DNA of 64,000 bases from Callaeas wilsoni (Eukaryota > Chordata > Aves > Passeriformes > Callaeidae): NCBI GenBank assembly GCA_013398955.1, contig VWPU01011449.1, positions 279,820 to 343,819 on the forward strand, in the 5' to 3' direction. Shown piece by piece: positions 46,802 through 59,190 of this stretch; positions within the stretch are counted from its first letter, which is position 1; each line of letters opens with the position of its first letter. A program made the translations under genes and the position numbers. Under the pieces are notes generated by a model. The model was given only the letters and a program-made list of their open reading frames with translations, did not search any database and was not told the DNA's origin.

Positions 46802-48202
46802 CAGTGTTTGTACATTATAGTACAAGACTGAGTTGAGAAAAAGAAGGTGGAAAATATTTACAATTTTTTAATGCCCTTTTGACATATTTTTTTTCTAGCT
46901 AGAATTTTACATTTAATTATAGATTTCTATTGAACTGACTTTTAGAGTGGGATCCCCTCCACATTCACTTATTTCGATGCTGGGTTTGTTTTGGTTTTTG
47001 GGGTTTTTTTTTCATTTCTTTTTCTATGATCATGGGAGGAAAAATGTGGTTTCTGCAGATCCAGAAATTCTCTTGGTCTGAAGGCAGAGCCATTGCATCC
47101 TGATTACGAATCACTGATATTACTTTGGAAAAAAACAAATTTTTTCCTTGAACTCAAAATTAGTGGTGTGTATTTGCATACATGTATGCGGAAAAGATTT
47201 GTAAGAGTAAACTCTGCCACCTGCACTGAAGTTTCTGTGTCCACACTGACCAGGCAGTTAGCCAGCAGTCACAAGAGATCAGTTCTTTTGACAAAACCAG
47301 AAAAGAAACAGCTGCTCAGTAGTGCTGAGAATTCAGGGGAGTATACGCTTTGTTTAGAGTGCAACATATCTGTGATATTAACAGTACCAGAAGACACTGT
47401 ATTTGCAAATTCAGATGACTGTTGCAAATGCCACATTATGGAAGGACTCCAAGTCCCAGTTGGTTACGTGCTTATGAATTCCGCAGCACAAGCAACTTAG
47501 CAAAATAAAAACAGAATTAAAAAAAAGGAAAATGTGATCACAAGCTCAAGCTAAAACAGTTTATTGCTGATCAGAAGTGCATTAATTCAGATGAAAATGC
47601 ATTCTATTACAGGCACTAAGCAAACACTATCAACATCCTGGAGGTTTTTCTGCATTAAGAAACTAAACTGCAAAAAGAATGTATGAGTGGAGAATGCATC
47701 CAGTTTGTAGCTAGCTCTTAAATTAATAAATCAACTGTCACATAATTGTGACTTCTACCTGAATGACAGCTCCAATTAATATTGTATTGGTTCCCAGTGC
47801 AGAGGTAAGGTCAAGGTATCTTTTGGCTTCAGTCCTAAATTTAAACACCAGACAATCTCATCCTTCTGGTTAAAAGTAATCAATACTAGCAATTTATCAT
47901 AATTTGCTTTTGCAGTGCACACTTGTGCTGTTTAATCAAGTGTCTTGCCTGATTTGTCTGCTCACAGTCGCGTGAAAAACATTCACTGAGTATGCCCAAT
48001 ATATTTTTCTTTTCTACACAGCATTACTACAGTGCCAATTGCCCAATGATTCATGCTCCAAGAGAGTTGTAAGATGACTTATGTAGATTGGCAAGGACTA
48101 GAAATGAAACACTGCTGCTCTAAAGATCTCATGATAAATGTATCATTCTTGGCAGTAGGTTCTCTGATGAAATAAAAACCACAATGCAACGATGACATCA
48201 AT
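46802..48202. other. Unique DNA, possibly partly conserved non-coding
   Basis: Includes a 135-codon frame (47093-47500) and a homeodomain-motif-rich stretch (47520-48060), listed separately. No repeat family is visible. Confidence 0.45.
47093..47500 (+). other. 135-codon open frame followed by AATAAA, unrecognised
   Basis: A plus-strand frame of 135 codons ends at 47500, and AATAAA lies four bases further on (47504-47509). The conceptual product has several cysteines (including CCKC near residues 112-115), but they fit no zinc-finger spacing I recognise. There is no signal peptide, transmembrane segment or family resemblance. The polyadenylation signal is a single hexamer in A-rich DNA and is weak support. 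It may be a chance frame, or part of a non-coding transcript's last exon. Confidence 0.15.
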
Positions 48203-48284
48203 CAACAAAAACAACCAAAAACAACAAAAAGTCAACAGGAAAATAAACAAACAAGCAAACAAAACCCCAACCCCCCCAAACCAC
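48203..48284 (+). repeat. A/C-rich low-complexity repeat
   Basis: CAACAAAAACAACC-type and CAAACAAACAAGCAAAC units are followed by CCCCAACCCCCCC. No retroelement body is attached. Confidence 0.88.
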
Positions 48285-48446
48285 AAGAGTTTGATTAACA
48301 ACTTCCTTATATTAAATATAAATCAGTCTTCAATGAGATTTTATGATAGAGTAGCCTAGTTATATTAAGTCAAATTTATGACCTGTGACTTTTTACAGTC
48401 AAAGGGCAAATGCATCATTTCTTGTTAGGAGATATTCAGCTAATTG

Positions 48447-48520
48447 CATATAAATTATATAGTGTATATAAACTCTTTAAAAAAACTCTTTCTTTAAAGA
48501 GTTTATATACTATATAATGC
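48447..48520. repeat. Long AT-rich inverted repeat (hairpin) with 11-nt loop
   Basis: The left arm 48454-48481 and right arm 48493-48518 are reverse complements over 26 positions, with only a two-base bulge (TG) in the left arm. TGCAT/ATGCA outside them extends the stem after a small asymmetric bulge. The loop is 48482-48492. This is by far the strongest foldback seen in the window. It could extrude as a cruciform, encode an RNA hairpin, or be the core of a small non-autonomous DNA transposon (MITE), although no clear target-site duplication is visible. Confidence 0.92.
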
Positions 48521-51500
48521 AGAAGAGCAGCTGGCTTAGCACTTAAATGAAATGGCCAAAGGCCATGATATTCAACACAGGAATTTAACTATCTATGTCC
48601 CAGCTCAGAGTCAGAGAGTTAGGTGAGGCACAGTATGACCTATTTAATCTCATTTCTCCTGAAGAAGCTCCCCAAAAGTAGGTCTATATCGAGGACACCT
48701 CTGAGACAGGGGGATGCTGTCCAGTTTGAAGTCGTGCTGGAGAATAATTCTCTTTTATGTCTTTTGGATCTGGGCTTCTTTGGTGTGGAAACTGAGGCAC
48801 AGGGAAAAGGAGAAGGGTGGATAATCTGGTACTGCCCTGATATGAACTGTGGACATAGGCAAGAGGCACCCTTAGATCTAGGAACTGGTAGGATTAGGTT
48901 CTGTTGAAGACTAACAAGGAAGGAAGGCTTCTTGGCTGAAGCAGCTCTCTCCTAACTAACTGAACAGCCATCAGCTCCCAGGAGAATGGTTGTTATCCTT
49001 TATTATGAAAGGCAAGCTTGCCTGACCTTTTGTTGTTAGTCTGTTAAACATGATTTGTTTGAAGTACTTTTTCATTCAAGTATCAGTAAGCTTGTGTCCT
49101 AAAGGAGTAGCCTAGAATCAGTCAGCCAAAACCTGAATAACAGAGCTTTTGTAGGGGAGTAGAAGCTATTTGTTTAGGGTGCTCATTCTTCAGGACATTG
49201 TGATGTGTCTTGGCTCGAAGTTTGCCCATGCACTGAAAGCTGTGCTACACATCCAGGAATTAAAAGCAGCTGCAGTGGTGGTGGATGGGATATACAAAAA
49301 CATCTAGTAGTGTGAATCGGTATCCTCAACACAGGGCTGCCAGCACTGTTAGTCATGAAACTACAAAATACCCCGAAAAAAGGGATTGTACATCCATGAG
49401 CAGGGATGTCTGCTGTAACTGTAACTGAAATTGCAGACGCAGCCCTCAAGCACACTGTGGAAGTGGGCTAAGAGAAGCAGGGAGCAAAAATGTTAGTAGG
49501 AACCAATCAAAATCCAGTTTTTTCAGTATTTTTATCTAAAATTTTACATTTCTCCTGTTTGCCACTCCACCTTTCTCTAAGCTGTTTTTCTGCTGGGGTG
49601 ATTTTTTTTAACTCTCTTGTAGATTTTAGAGGAAGCAAAAGTTACATCTTCTTGTTATGGGTTTAATATTTTTGGAAAAACAGGAGTGAAAAAGAGGCAA
49701 AACTTCAATAGATACCGCTCAAGTTTATACATTCCTTCTGTGAAGGCATTTTTCCAAGATCCTCTCTATTTCTTTGCTTTAGAGAAGGATGATTGTCTTG
49801 ACACTGTGCCATCCATGTTTTCAATCTGATAGCCATCCAAGGTCAATACAATTCTATTCTGGAAAAAGTATATGCTATATTTTAGCCTCTAAAGTTAATT
49901 TACACAAACTACTAATACTATAAATTAGGGCAGACAATATGGAAAGCATTTGCGAGCATCAGAGGACACACAGCTTCACTAAAGAAACGTAATACAGTAT
50001 ATCATCATGATGAAATTTTGCTTTCATTAAACTACGTGTTTGTGTATTACCTGCTCTAAATGCTACATTAAAGCCAAAACAAAGCATCAGCTATACTCCT
50101 GGCTGGGAACTAGAAAATCATTGGCAGGACATCACACTTAAATCTTCTTTCCATTCCTTTGTTTGTCACTTAAATCTGAAACTATTGTAAATCATTCAAC
50201 TTCTTTTGCCTACATCTGAACATTGATTTTAATCAAAAATCTTCCAGAAGTATTACTCTAGGTTTTTATACCTGTGGTGAGCTTTATAAAATATATTTCT
50301 AATTCCAATATTTTGGGGAAATTAATGGTTTAAGTGCCTGAACAGGCCTTGTAGCATCCCATAGTTTTCCACCATGACTGTGTGATGTCTGGAAGTCCAG
50401 GGGTAATGTGAGGGTATTAAGCCATAGTGATTCCTTAGAAACACTCTGGGACTACAAAGTGGGTGAATTCCATGTAAACATATGAAAGCTCAGTACATCT
50501 AGAGGGGCTGGAGAGTTGAAAAATTTCCCCAGTAAACCATACATTTTATACTTGTATTAGAGCTTAAAAAATTCTGAGGTTGAGAAGTGAAAAGAAAGCT
50601 CAGAATTTCTCAGGAACCAATGAAAAAATATAGTAGGACAGAGTGATATAAAGATGATTTTATAGATTAGGCTTTTATTTCATTATTAGATTAGCTGAGA
50701 AAAACTGAGCTCTATGAAAAGCTCCATGATAGCATCCATGATTTAGAGAAAGACACTTGCATAAGGCAATATCATAGATTGCTTGTTGGATTGTGGTCAC
50801 AGCCACTGAAGACTTCACAGCAGTGAGGAAATTAAGGCAGGGAACTGCAGGGAACGAGTTTATTATTTTGGTCCAGATCTGTATAACTTTTCTGATAGCT
50901 TTAAAGGAAAGAAGGGGTTTTTCAGAAAAATTTGCAAAATCTTTCTGTCCTTTCTGTTTCAGTTGTTCAGTGCTGAAGTGTAAAACCAAAGCCTTCAGAG
51001 AACTGGAGATTTAGTAAAATTCCTGTACACATTGTGGTCATTTCTGGACATGAGAAATTTGTGGGCTAGGGGACAGCATCCCAATTCATGCAGAAATGGC
51101 ATCCCAAGTGTCTAGCCAAAACAGGCTTCAGATCAGCTAGAGATGTTTACTAGAACCTGCTGAGATTTGGAGAATATAAAAGCTACACAGTGGACTGAGG
51201 TCCAAACACAGCAGTTTGGTCAGCCTCCATCCAGGAGGGCCTAGTCTATGGCAGACCATCTTGGGAAAAATTCTTCATAATTTAGTGCATCTTCTACCCT
51301 ATCAACTAAAAGCCAACCCTCACACTTCTGCTAGTGATGCTAACTCACAGCAACACAGAGCCAAGCAGTTTGTACCAATGAACATGTAGTGATGGGCAAA
51401 AGTTTCCAGGCTGTACTAGCAAAGGAGCAGTTTCTGTAAACAGCTTTTTTTCAGTCCTTTCCATGCTATGTCTCTTAGCTTAGACTAGAAATAGCAAATA

Positions 51501-52479
51501 GGTTCACCACGTGAATAAAAACAGGCAGCATGTATCATTTTAGTTTGAAACCCACACCTACAATTGAAAATGAAGATACAATCTGGAATTGTGGACTTTT
51601 TAAATCTGCACAAAAATGAACATATAAAGCTGTTTTCCTTTGTAGTTGATTTTCTGTTTATAGATATAGGACCTCTGTGAAGCCAAGTGAGAGTTTTTCC
51701 ATTTCAGTGGGCTTTAGATTATATCCATAATACACAGAGGGAGCATATGCCCTTTATAAGAGAGGGATAAAAGCAGCATCCACAGAGCAAGATGACAGGG
51801 TATGACTGCAGGAATCTTTGTTCAAGAAAATGCATGATGCACGCTTTTCACTACTACTTCATCATTCTTATAATCAGAACTGCAGATGATTTGAAAAAGA
51901 TGTTTTCACTGAGGACAAAACAACACTAAACATAAAATCAGAAGACAATAGCTTTATAATAAAATTTAAAAGGGCCTATACTGCACCCAAGAAGAGAGAT
52001 GTGTTCATTAATTTCTCCTTGTAGATATGTTTCTTCCTCTAGGTTTGAACACTGTATCAAAAGATTCAGAAACTGACACTGTGGTTACTACCAATCAGGA
52101 GAATATGAAATACAGTGGACTTCAGCAACAAAGCTCACCAAAGATTTGTACTAATCTGTGTTTATGTCTGAGCCAATAACTTGATGAACATTGTATTATT
52201 ATTTCTAAGTATTTCTTTCGATATCTCTTGAAGCCCTGAGAAATAAATTACGCCATGCAGGTTTCTGAGAACTTCGGTGCTCTGGAAGTGAAAATCATAT
52301 TGAAGGAAGGTATTATAGAAAATACAGAAGGATATTTGGAAGCAAATGCAAAGGATTAGTTACTGTATAGACAAAAGGAAAGTTACTTCAGAAGCCACGT
52401 TACCGGTAGATTCAAAAACTCTACCTACTGCAATACAGATTCAAACAGAGTAAAATAAATTTTCACTTTTGTTCTTATT
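48521..52479. other. Unique DNA, no gene recognised
   Basis: Open frames up to 104 codons (50675-50989, minus) match nothing I know. The phrase GGAAACTGAGGCACAGGG at 48786-48803 resembles the MIR/L2 3'-end 'AAACTGAGGCACAG' motif, but the surrounding sequence does not, so no SINE is called. Confidence 0.45.
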
Positions 52480-52680
52480 ATTCCTCAAGTTCATCAACTG
52501 AATATTTTCCCCATTCACTACAACCCTGTGAACTGTGCCCTTAAGCCAGTTCTTCAGGCAGCACACAGTGAACTCACTCATCCTGCAGCTGGATAACTTG
52601 TCCAGAGGATGCTGTGAGAAACAATGTCAGAAGTCTCACCACTATCCAGAAAAACTACAACCACTGTCACTGGCTGTCAA
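52480..52680 (-). mobile_element. CR1 LINE internal reverse-transcriptase fragment
   Basis: On the plus strand the text TTCCCCATTCACTACAACCC, AAGCCAGTTCTTCAGGCAGC, GAGGATGCTGTGAGAAACAA and TCTCACCACTATCCAGAAAA is the reverse complement of the CR1 palm region. That region carries 'VDVVYLDFSKAFDTVSH', the 'WLDG...VVVNG' segment and the block before the catalytic FADD box. Both the 5' and 3' ends are missing, so this is an internal remnant. Confidence 0.82.
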
Positions 52681-54109
52681 GTGGAATTCATTTTAGCCTT
52701 AATTCTGAAATAATAACTTGATGAAAGAGAATGAATTTGTTTTTCTCTCCATCACCATAACACACTTGCTGGATTTTGGGACATCTTGAGGAAAGAGAGA
52801 AAAGAGAAAGCCTGTATTTGCCTAGGAAAGGCTTGCATAGCCATAACTCAATATGCCTAAGACACATCTGTGAAGACAGGCCATCCTGGTGTAGGGAAGA
52901 GCTGCCCTGTTGAACCACGGCTAATAGAGACCTGGAGTTTAGAGATTCAGCTGCATTTCCATGTACAGTAATGTTGCTTCATCCAGGTACTGCAGCATGA
53001 TGCTGCAAGATCTTCCTCAGAAGAGAGCACGGACATGAATCTGGTCCTTCTCCTGCATAAAGGTCTCTCTCTTTTGGCACCAAGGATGAAATTCCCTTAG
53101 GAAACGTGCTTGCATAAATGATCTTTGCAATAATTAAATATCATTTATAGATCATTGTCTACCCAACCCATGACACATGTCTTCAGGACATCTACTTTCA
53201 AAACAGATAAGCTCTCATATACAGGAAATTATTTGCATTAATTTTAAATAGCTTCCACATCTGGTATCTGCATGTGTTTTCCAAAGTATTTTTTTTTCCA
53301 CTGAAAGTTCCTAGCATTCCTTGTTAAACTTATTGAATGCACTAATTGTTTCTTTAACTAAGAAGTTCCTACACTAAGTGTCAGATCCAAGATTCATTCT
53401 TTCTTTTTCCCCCTTTTTTAGTATTTGCATTCTAGTAACAGACCTAGTGCTGACCTCAAGTATCCTGGTTGGATTTCTCCTTGAAGTCCAGGTCTTTTTG
53501 CTTTTTACTCTTAGGCAAGTACATAACCTAATATGAACTTCTATCTCATCACATACAAAGTTGTTTGGCAGACAAAAGCCTCAGATTTTCTGATTTTCGG
53601 CCATTTTTATTTTCTCTTTTAGTTACAGTCTTTCACTGTAACATAAACACTGTCATAACAAAAATTCAGCTTTGCATCAACTGCTTTCCTGAATGCTCTC
53701 AGTTAGACATCAGCCCCATACTTGAAAGTAGCTCTCAGTGACTGTTTGGCAGCAGCCAAAACCTGCCAAAAGCCAAACCGATGTAATAAGTGAGAACTTC
53801 AGAGAGAAATGGCAGGGTCTGCAACAGGAACTGGGACTAGTGTAAAACAGTGGGTCTGAACTATTTCAGTATCAGCACTGAGCTGTTAAATTCCCAGATA
53901 TTTGCCAAAAAAGAGAATGCAAAACTGAAAGAAAATAAAAGCCCAAGCCATCCTAAACTAATACTAAGGCATATTCTTAAAGAGTAGAAATGGAAACGAC
54001 TACACTACTTCAGATTTCTTCCTTGCCTACTAGGATATTACTTGGAAGTTCTCTTAAAACTCAGTAAGGTAAATGTCTTGGAAATGAGTGGTGAAAAAAA
54101 GCGCTCCTT
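52681..54109. other. Unique DNA between two CR1 fragments
   Basis: No gene recognised; short frames only (76 codons minus at 52688-52918). The segment is not CR1-like, so the two flanking fragments are probably separate insertions. Confidence 0.45.
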
Positions 54110-54910
54110 ATAGAATCATAAAATCATAGAATTGCTAAGGTTGAAAAAGACATTTAGGGTCACCATTCCAATCGTCAGCATATAACTGCTACCGGGCTCA
54201 CCATTAAACAGTGTCCCCGGGTGCCATATCCACACATTTTTTTAACACTTTCAGGGATGGTGACTCCATCATTGCCCTGGGCAGTCTGTTCTGATGCTTT
54301 ATAATAAAAAGCTTTTCCTAATAATATCCAATCTAAACCTCCCCTGGCACAGTTTGAGGCCATTTCCTGTTGTCCTATCACTTGTTACCTGGGAGAACAG
54401 ACCAACCCCCACCTCACTACAACCTCCTTTCAGGCAGTTGTAGAGAGTGATAAGGAGCCTGAGCCTCCTGTTCTCCAGGCTAAACACCCCCGGCTCCCTC
54501 AGCTGCTCCTCATCAGACTTGTGCTCCAGACCCCTCCCCAGCTCTGTTGCCCTTCTCTGGACAAGCTCCAGCATCCCAATGTCTTTCTTGTAGTGAGAGG
54601 CCCAGAACTGAACACAGAACTCAAGGTGCCAAGTACACAGAGGTGATCACTGCCCTGGTCCTGCTGGCCACACTATTGGTCATTCAGGACAGGATGCCAT
54701 TGACCTTTTTGGATGCCTGGACACATGCTGGCTTAAGTTATTCTACTGTTGACCAGCACCCCCAGGTCCTTTTCTGCTGGGCAGCTTTCCAGCCATTCTG
54801 TCCCCAGCCTTTAGCACTGCCTGGGGTTGTTTTGACCCAACAGCAGGACCTGGCACTTCACCTTGTCGAACCTCATAGAACTGGCTTTTGTCCATCATTT
54901 CTTGTCTAAC
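54110..54910 (-). mobile_element. CR1 LINE, about 800 bp of ORF2 3' half and 3' UTR, second tail sub-type
   Basis: On the plus strand it begins TAGAATCATAAAATCATAGA (tail octamers) and AATTGCTAAGGTTGAAAAAG. It continues through TTTCAGGGATGGTGACTCCA, GGCCATTTCCTGTTGTCCTA and CTACAACCTCCTTTCAGGCA, then the ORF2 segment for [23 protein letters not shown] (minus frame, 54299-54574). It extends to CAGCACCCCCAGGTCCTTTT and TTCACCTTGTCGAACCTCAT. A gap of roughly 15-20 bases relative to typical copies is visible near 54628. A 120-codon plus-strand frame within it (54547-54909) is antisense to the element and not a gene. Confidence 0.96.
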
Positions 54911-55102
54911 TCTTAGTGCAGTGTAGTTCATAATGATCAATTCTTCGAACTCAACATGAAGAAAATGATAATAGCTACAGGAGATGGACAAACTAATCAA
55001 GTATTTGCTACTGTGCAGTGTATTTCATGAGGAAATGTGACTTGTGCAATTACACTGTCTCTTCAGCGTTAGTCTTCTCTCTAGAATTATTCAGTTTCCT
55101 CA

Positions 55103-55210
55103 GTTTGAACAACCTAGTGTAGTGGGAGGTGTCCCTGCCCATGGCAGGGGCTTTGGAACTAGATGATCTTTAAGGTTCCTTCCAACCCAAACCATTCAAT
55201 GAGTCTGTGA
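55103..55210 (+). mobile_element. CR1 LINE 3' tail
   Basis: Starts TTGAACAACCTAGTGTAGTG and runs through GAGGTGTCCCTGCCCATGGC, AACTAGATGATCTTTAAGG and CCTTCCAACCCAAACCATTC. It ends in a degenerate octamer (AATGAGTCTGTGA). It is close in sequence to the common avian tail, hence probably one of the younger copies here. Confidence 0.95.
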
Positions 55211-55666
55211 AAGTGCAGAGTTCATAGATTTTTAGTCTGGGGGAAAGTGCAGCTGAGTAGAAAGATACAAGATAATTTACCTCTATTTTTATGCCTCTCA
55301 AAATGCCTGCAATGACGAAAAAGTTGAAAAGGGAGCTCAGTGCTGAGATATTTTTTTTATCTGCTATTAAACCAGTCAATACAGTTATATAAGCTGACCT
55401 ATCAACATATACATTGCTCACAGCCTTTTGTAGCATTTGTTGTGCCACTGCACAATGGGTATTGCTGAGGATCAGAGGTATTCAGCAACTGGTAACATAA
55501 AAGGGAAAAATGGTGCTGGGAAAGCTGGAGATATTGTAGTCATGATAGGAAAATTAAATAAGGTGTGACATAATTCTACCTGAAATCATCTTTTGTAGTT
55601 CTGCTACTTGTGTACTTTTGAAATTCTCACTAATGTTGTCATGAGATTGTCACATCAATCCATACA

Positions 55667-55730
55667 CAAAAAAAAAAAAAATAGAAAAAACCCAAACAAA
55701 CAAACAAAAAAAAACACAAAGAAACAAAAC
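55667..55730 (+). repeat. A-rich (CAAA)n low-complexity repeat
   Basis: About fifteen A residues are followed by CCCAAACAAACAAACA and further A/C units. It inflates an open frame with lysine and asparagine codons. Confidence 0.9.
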
Positions 55731-56897
55731 CCTGTAATAAAGATGAAACACGAGAAATCTAGGGACTCAAATTCTTATTTAGATTCTATCTCTGTCTGCT
55801 TTGGGGAAATTATGTACCACCTTTTGAAGACACTGAACAACTCTGATGAGGAAACACCACTGTATCAGTATACCAAATCATTTTCCACTGGGGTATTTAG
55901 GAAACTGCTGGGAATACAGGCAAATGCTGTAATATTGCATTTTTAAAACACCAGTTGCATGTTGTGACAGTTACTGTGGGCTTTTTTAGAACAAAGCTGC
56001 AAGTTATTCATCTGCTGATGTTAAAGAAGCCTTGTGTTGTGGAGACTGCTCTGCAGGAAACATGATTTACCCTGTGTCTGCATGAATTCTGCTCTGCTGG
56101 ATACACACTGGGATAGGAGGGCACCTACATTGCTTGCTGCAGCACAGACACATATATGCTTCACAAGGATGTTGCAGTACTTATGATTTGTATATGAAAT
56201 TTAGGAAATATATGAGAGAAATTTGTAGCCAATGTGAAGAAAGATGCTAGAAAATGTTAATCCTGATAAGGCTTCTGAGGTTGCTTTTAGGGAATCAGAA
56301 AATATATTTGTGAGACATAGTATCTTGTATGTTTAAGGCTCTGAGCATGAATACCGTCCAAATTATCTAATTGTCCAGGGAAGTGAAACAAATTTGCCAT
56401 GACAGGTTAAAAGATAATAACTTGTTTACTGAAATTTTTAAGTTTACATTGAATGAATTGCCAGATGAATAAGAAATAAATCAGATAGGAATTATTATGG
56501 TATGATGGATGCCTCCTGCAGGGCATAAGCACCGTCATCTGGAAAAGTGTTGTCTTCAGGGTTTATGAGAACTTGGGCAAAAACATCTACAGATAGGTTT
56601 TATGCCACAGTCAGCATGCCTAGCAGTCAGGCACATACAAAGCTTTATAACTGGAAGACTTCTCAGCTTGTCCCTAGACACTGACACAGTAGCAAATCCC
56701 TGGAAAAATGTATTTGTGAGTGGCAGCAACTTCACTTTCATAACTTTTCCTGAGGTGTTAAGTTCTTGCAGCTGTTGCAGATAACTTCTGCTCTGATTTT
56801 CTGTCAACCCATTTGATATCACTGAAATTTTATACCATGTGTTGTGACTCTGATTGTCAGAAAGATTAAGCTCTGATAACTCATCACTGTGCCTATT

Positions 56898-56927
56898 GGG
56901 GAAAAAAAAAAGAAGAAAAAAAAAAGG
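56898..56927 (+). repeat. 30-nt polypurine run
   Basis: GGGG followed by two A10-11 runs separated by GAAG and ending GG; no pyrimidine for 30 bases. Confidence 0.85.
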
Positions 56928-59178
56928 TGGTCAGATAAGCCATTATCCATAAACTCTTCAACTATCTGACCAGTAGGACTCTACCGCAAAACCTGAACTT
57001 TTCGGGTATGTTTACAAGATGCTGTAGGAATTTCTGATTTTTAAACAAAACAAATTAAAAAATCCATGAAAGTTTATTTTCTGAGACCTGACTCAAGGAG
57101 AGAAAAGCCAGAGGAAATACTGTTCCTTCAGAATGTTCAGAATGATTCTCCTTCTTAAAGATGAAAAACCAAAGGCAGTAACACCAGTAAAGAACTGCTT
57201 AAAGCGATTTTTGTGTAGAGGTTTACAATGGAGATGAGACTTTATTGAAACAACAATGAACAAGTGAGAATCCAAGGAAGGTGTTTGTGAGGGAGAGAGA
57301 AAAACACATGGGAGTCTTTTCAGTCTGCGAACACTCATGAAGTTAACTAAACTTCTAAAGCTAGAATATTCTATAGCCATATATCTTAAGGTCAGCATCA
57401 TGATCTAGCAGAATCACATATTATTACAATAAATCCTGAGTCCATGATAAATTATTGCCTCCAGTCAATGTACGCACTGAAGATGTTACAGAAAAATAGA
57501 GGGTGGAAAAAATAATACCGTATTTTAGGGATAATACATCCATACATTTTATTGAGAATCTATTTTCTTCATAATTTTGGCTATAAGGATCCCTAAGCAT
57601 GTGATGAATACTTATGAGCAGAAACCTGGTTTTCAGAAAGGCGTATGATTCACCACTGTACTTGAACAATTTCTTATTTTAATTTGAGCTCAAATGTAAC
57701 AGCTGAGAACACTCCTGTCCTTTCTGTATTTCAAATAACGTCTCACTTTCTTATAGCCTCGTTCTGAGAAAGATAGAGGCATTTGCTAAACTGCTTTTTC
57801 TAAAATACTTAGAGAAGGCCTGAAGAAGGCTTTCAATGGAATGTCCCTGAAATATAACCCCACTTTTTATGATGTTAAAAGTAGAGATAACAATATTGCT
57901 TGCCTTACAAAGTGACTTTACTTACTATTGTGAATTTGCACAAACGGTTTGGATATTTTTATATGCGCTTAGTTTTGCAATATTCAGAGTTACCGGCTGA
58001 CAAAACATATAGCTAAAACTAAAACATATACAGTAGCAAAGATAGAAGTATTTTTCTGATTTACCTTGATTTATTGAGATTCTGAAACATTCTGTGTGTA
58101 GAGATTTTCAGAAAGACGTCATTACTTTTAAAACCACTAGATACTGTAATCATATTTTGGATGACTCTGACCAATGAGGCCTCTACAGATACATCCTAAG
58201 AGTGGAGAGCTGGAAAGGCCATAAAGATGAGGGCGAGAGGAGGTTAAAAAAAAAAAATCCTTTCTGGATAAAGCAGATTTTTGAAATAAAAAGATTAATC
58301 TAATATGTCAGTTTTGATGCCACTGTAATAAAATTAAAAAAAAAATATATCAAATTAAATATTTCATTAATGCAGGTTCTTTTATGTTGCTAGAGCAGAA
58401 CCATCAATGCTCACTTCCTCTTACTGTTCACTGAGCTACAAGAAATTTGCCCTGCTTTGTCATGGCTTGTTTCTGCCTTTAGCCACATCTCCATGGATAT
58501 GTCTGCACTAGGTTTTGTGAGAAGGCACAGACTGGTTCAGGCTTTTGACTCAGGGAACGAAGAGGTGTGAAGTCAATGCAAAACTATAAATTATGCATCC
58601 ATTCTGAGTAACAGCACACTGTCTTTTATTTGTGCTTAGAGGAGTCTGCAAAGCCAGAACTACAACCTGGTGCTCAAAATATCCAATTCATAGATTTTTC
58701 AGTACTTAATTGGATTCTGTTTTCTGTGTTTCTGGGGAGGAGGGTTATAAAGGCTATAGTTAATGCAGTGGCCCTTGATTTTTACTGCAAGATACTTTCA
58801 TAATTTTTTTTTCAGAGTGTAAGGCTTCATGCAGTCACTAAACATGCATTAGTTCACGGTTTTCAAGCCCCTTGCCTTAGATTATGACAGTGAACAACAT
58901 TCATTACAGTTCACAGAGGTGTTTCACATGAAGGTACTCAGACGGATTTATTCTTCACTCATTCAAACTTGCAATAAACCATATCAAGCACACAGAAAGC
59001 AATATATTGTGTCTTCATGGCTAAAGGTCACTGGTTCACCTCCGTTAAGACATCTGAAGCAATCCTAACAAAGTTGTCATATTTTCAAGCCATATTTACC
59101 AGACCTAATCTTCTTTGAACCATGTCACTGCTGCTGAAATAAACAAGGGCATGGTTGTCAAGGACCTTTAATTTTCAC

Positions 59179-59190
59179 TGACAGCTGTCA
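59179..59190. promoter_or_regulatory. 12-bp palindrome matching a MEIS/TGIF dimer site
   Basis: TGACAGCTGTCA is a perfect palindrome made of two TGACAG half-sites, the core bound by TALE homeodomain proteins (MEIS, PKNOX, TGIF), around a CAGCTG E-box. The arrangement is the known dimeric TALE motif. Occupancy is unknown. Confidence 0.35.

Noticed and set aside
48786..48803. AAACTGAGGCACAG phrase typical of MIR/L2 3' ends
   Set aside because: Only about 15 bases agree and neither flank continues the element; chance is likely.
54547..54909. 120-codon plus-strand frame rich in leucine, proline and glutamine
   Set aside because: It is antisense to a minus-strand CR1 fragment; such frames arise because the CR1 reverse complement is stop-poor here.
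55608..55946. 112-codon plus-strand frame
   Set aside because: A large part is lysine and asparagine codons from an A-rich simple repeat; no domain remains outside it.
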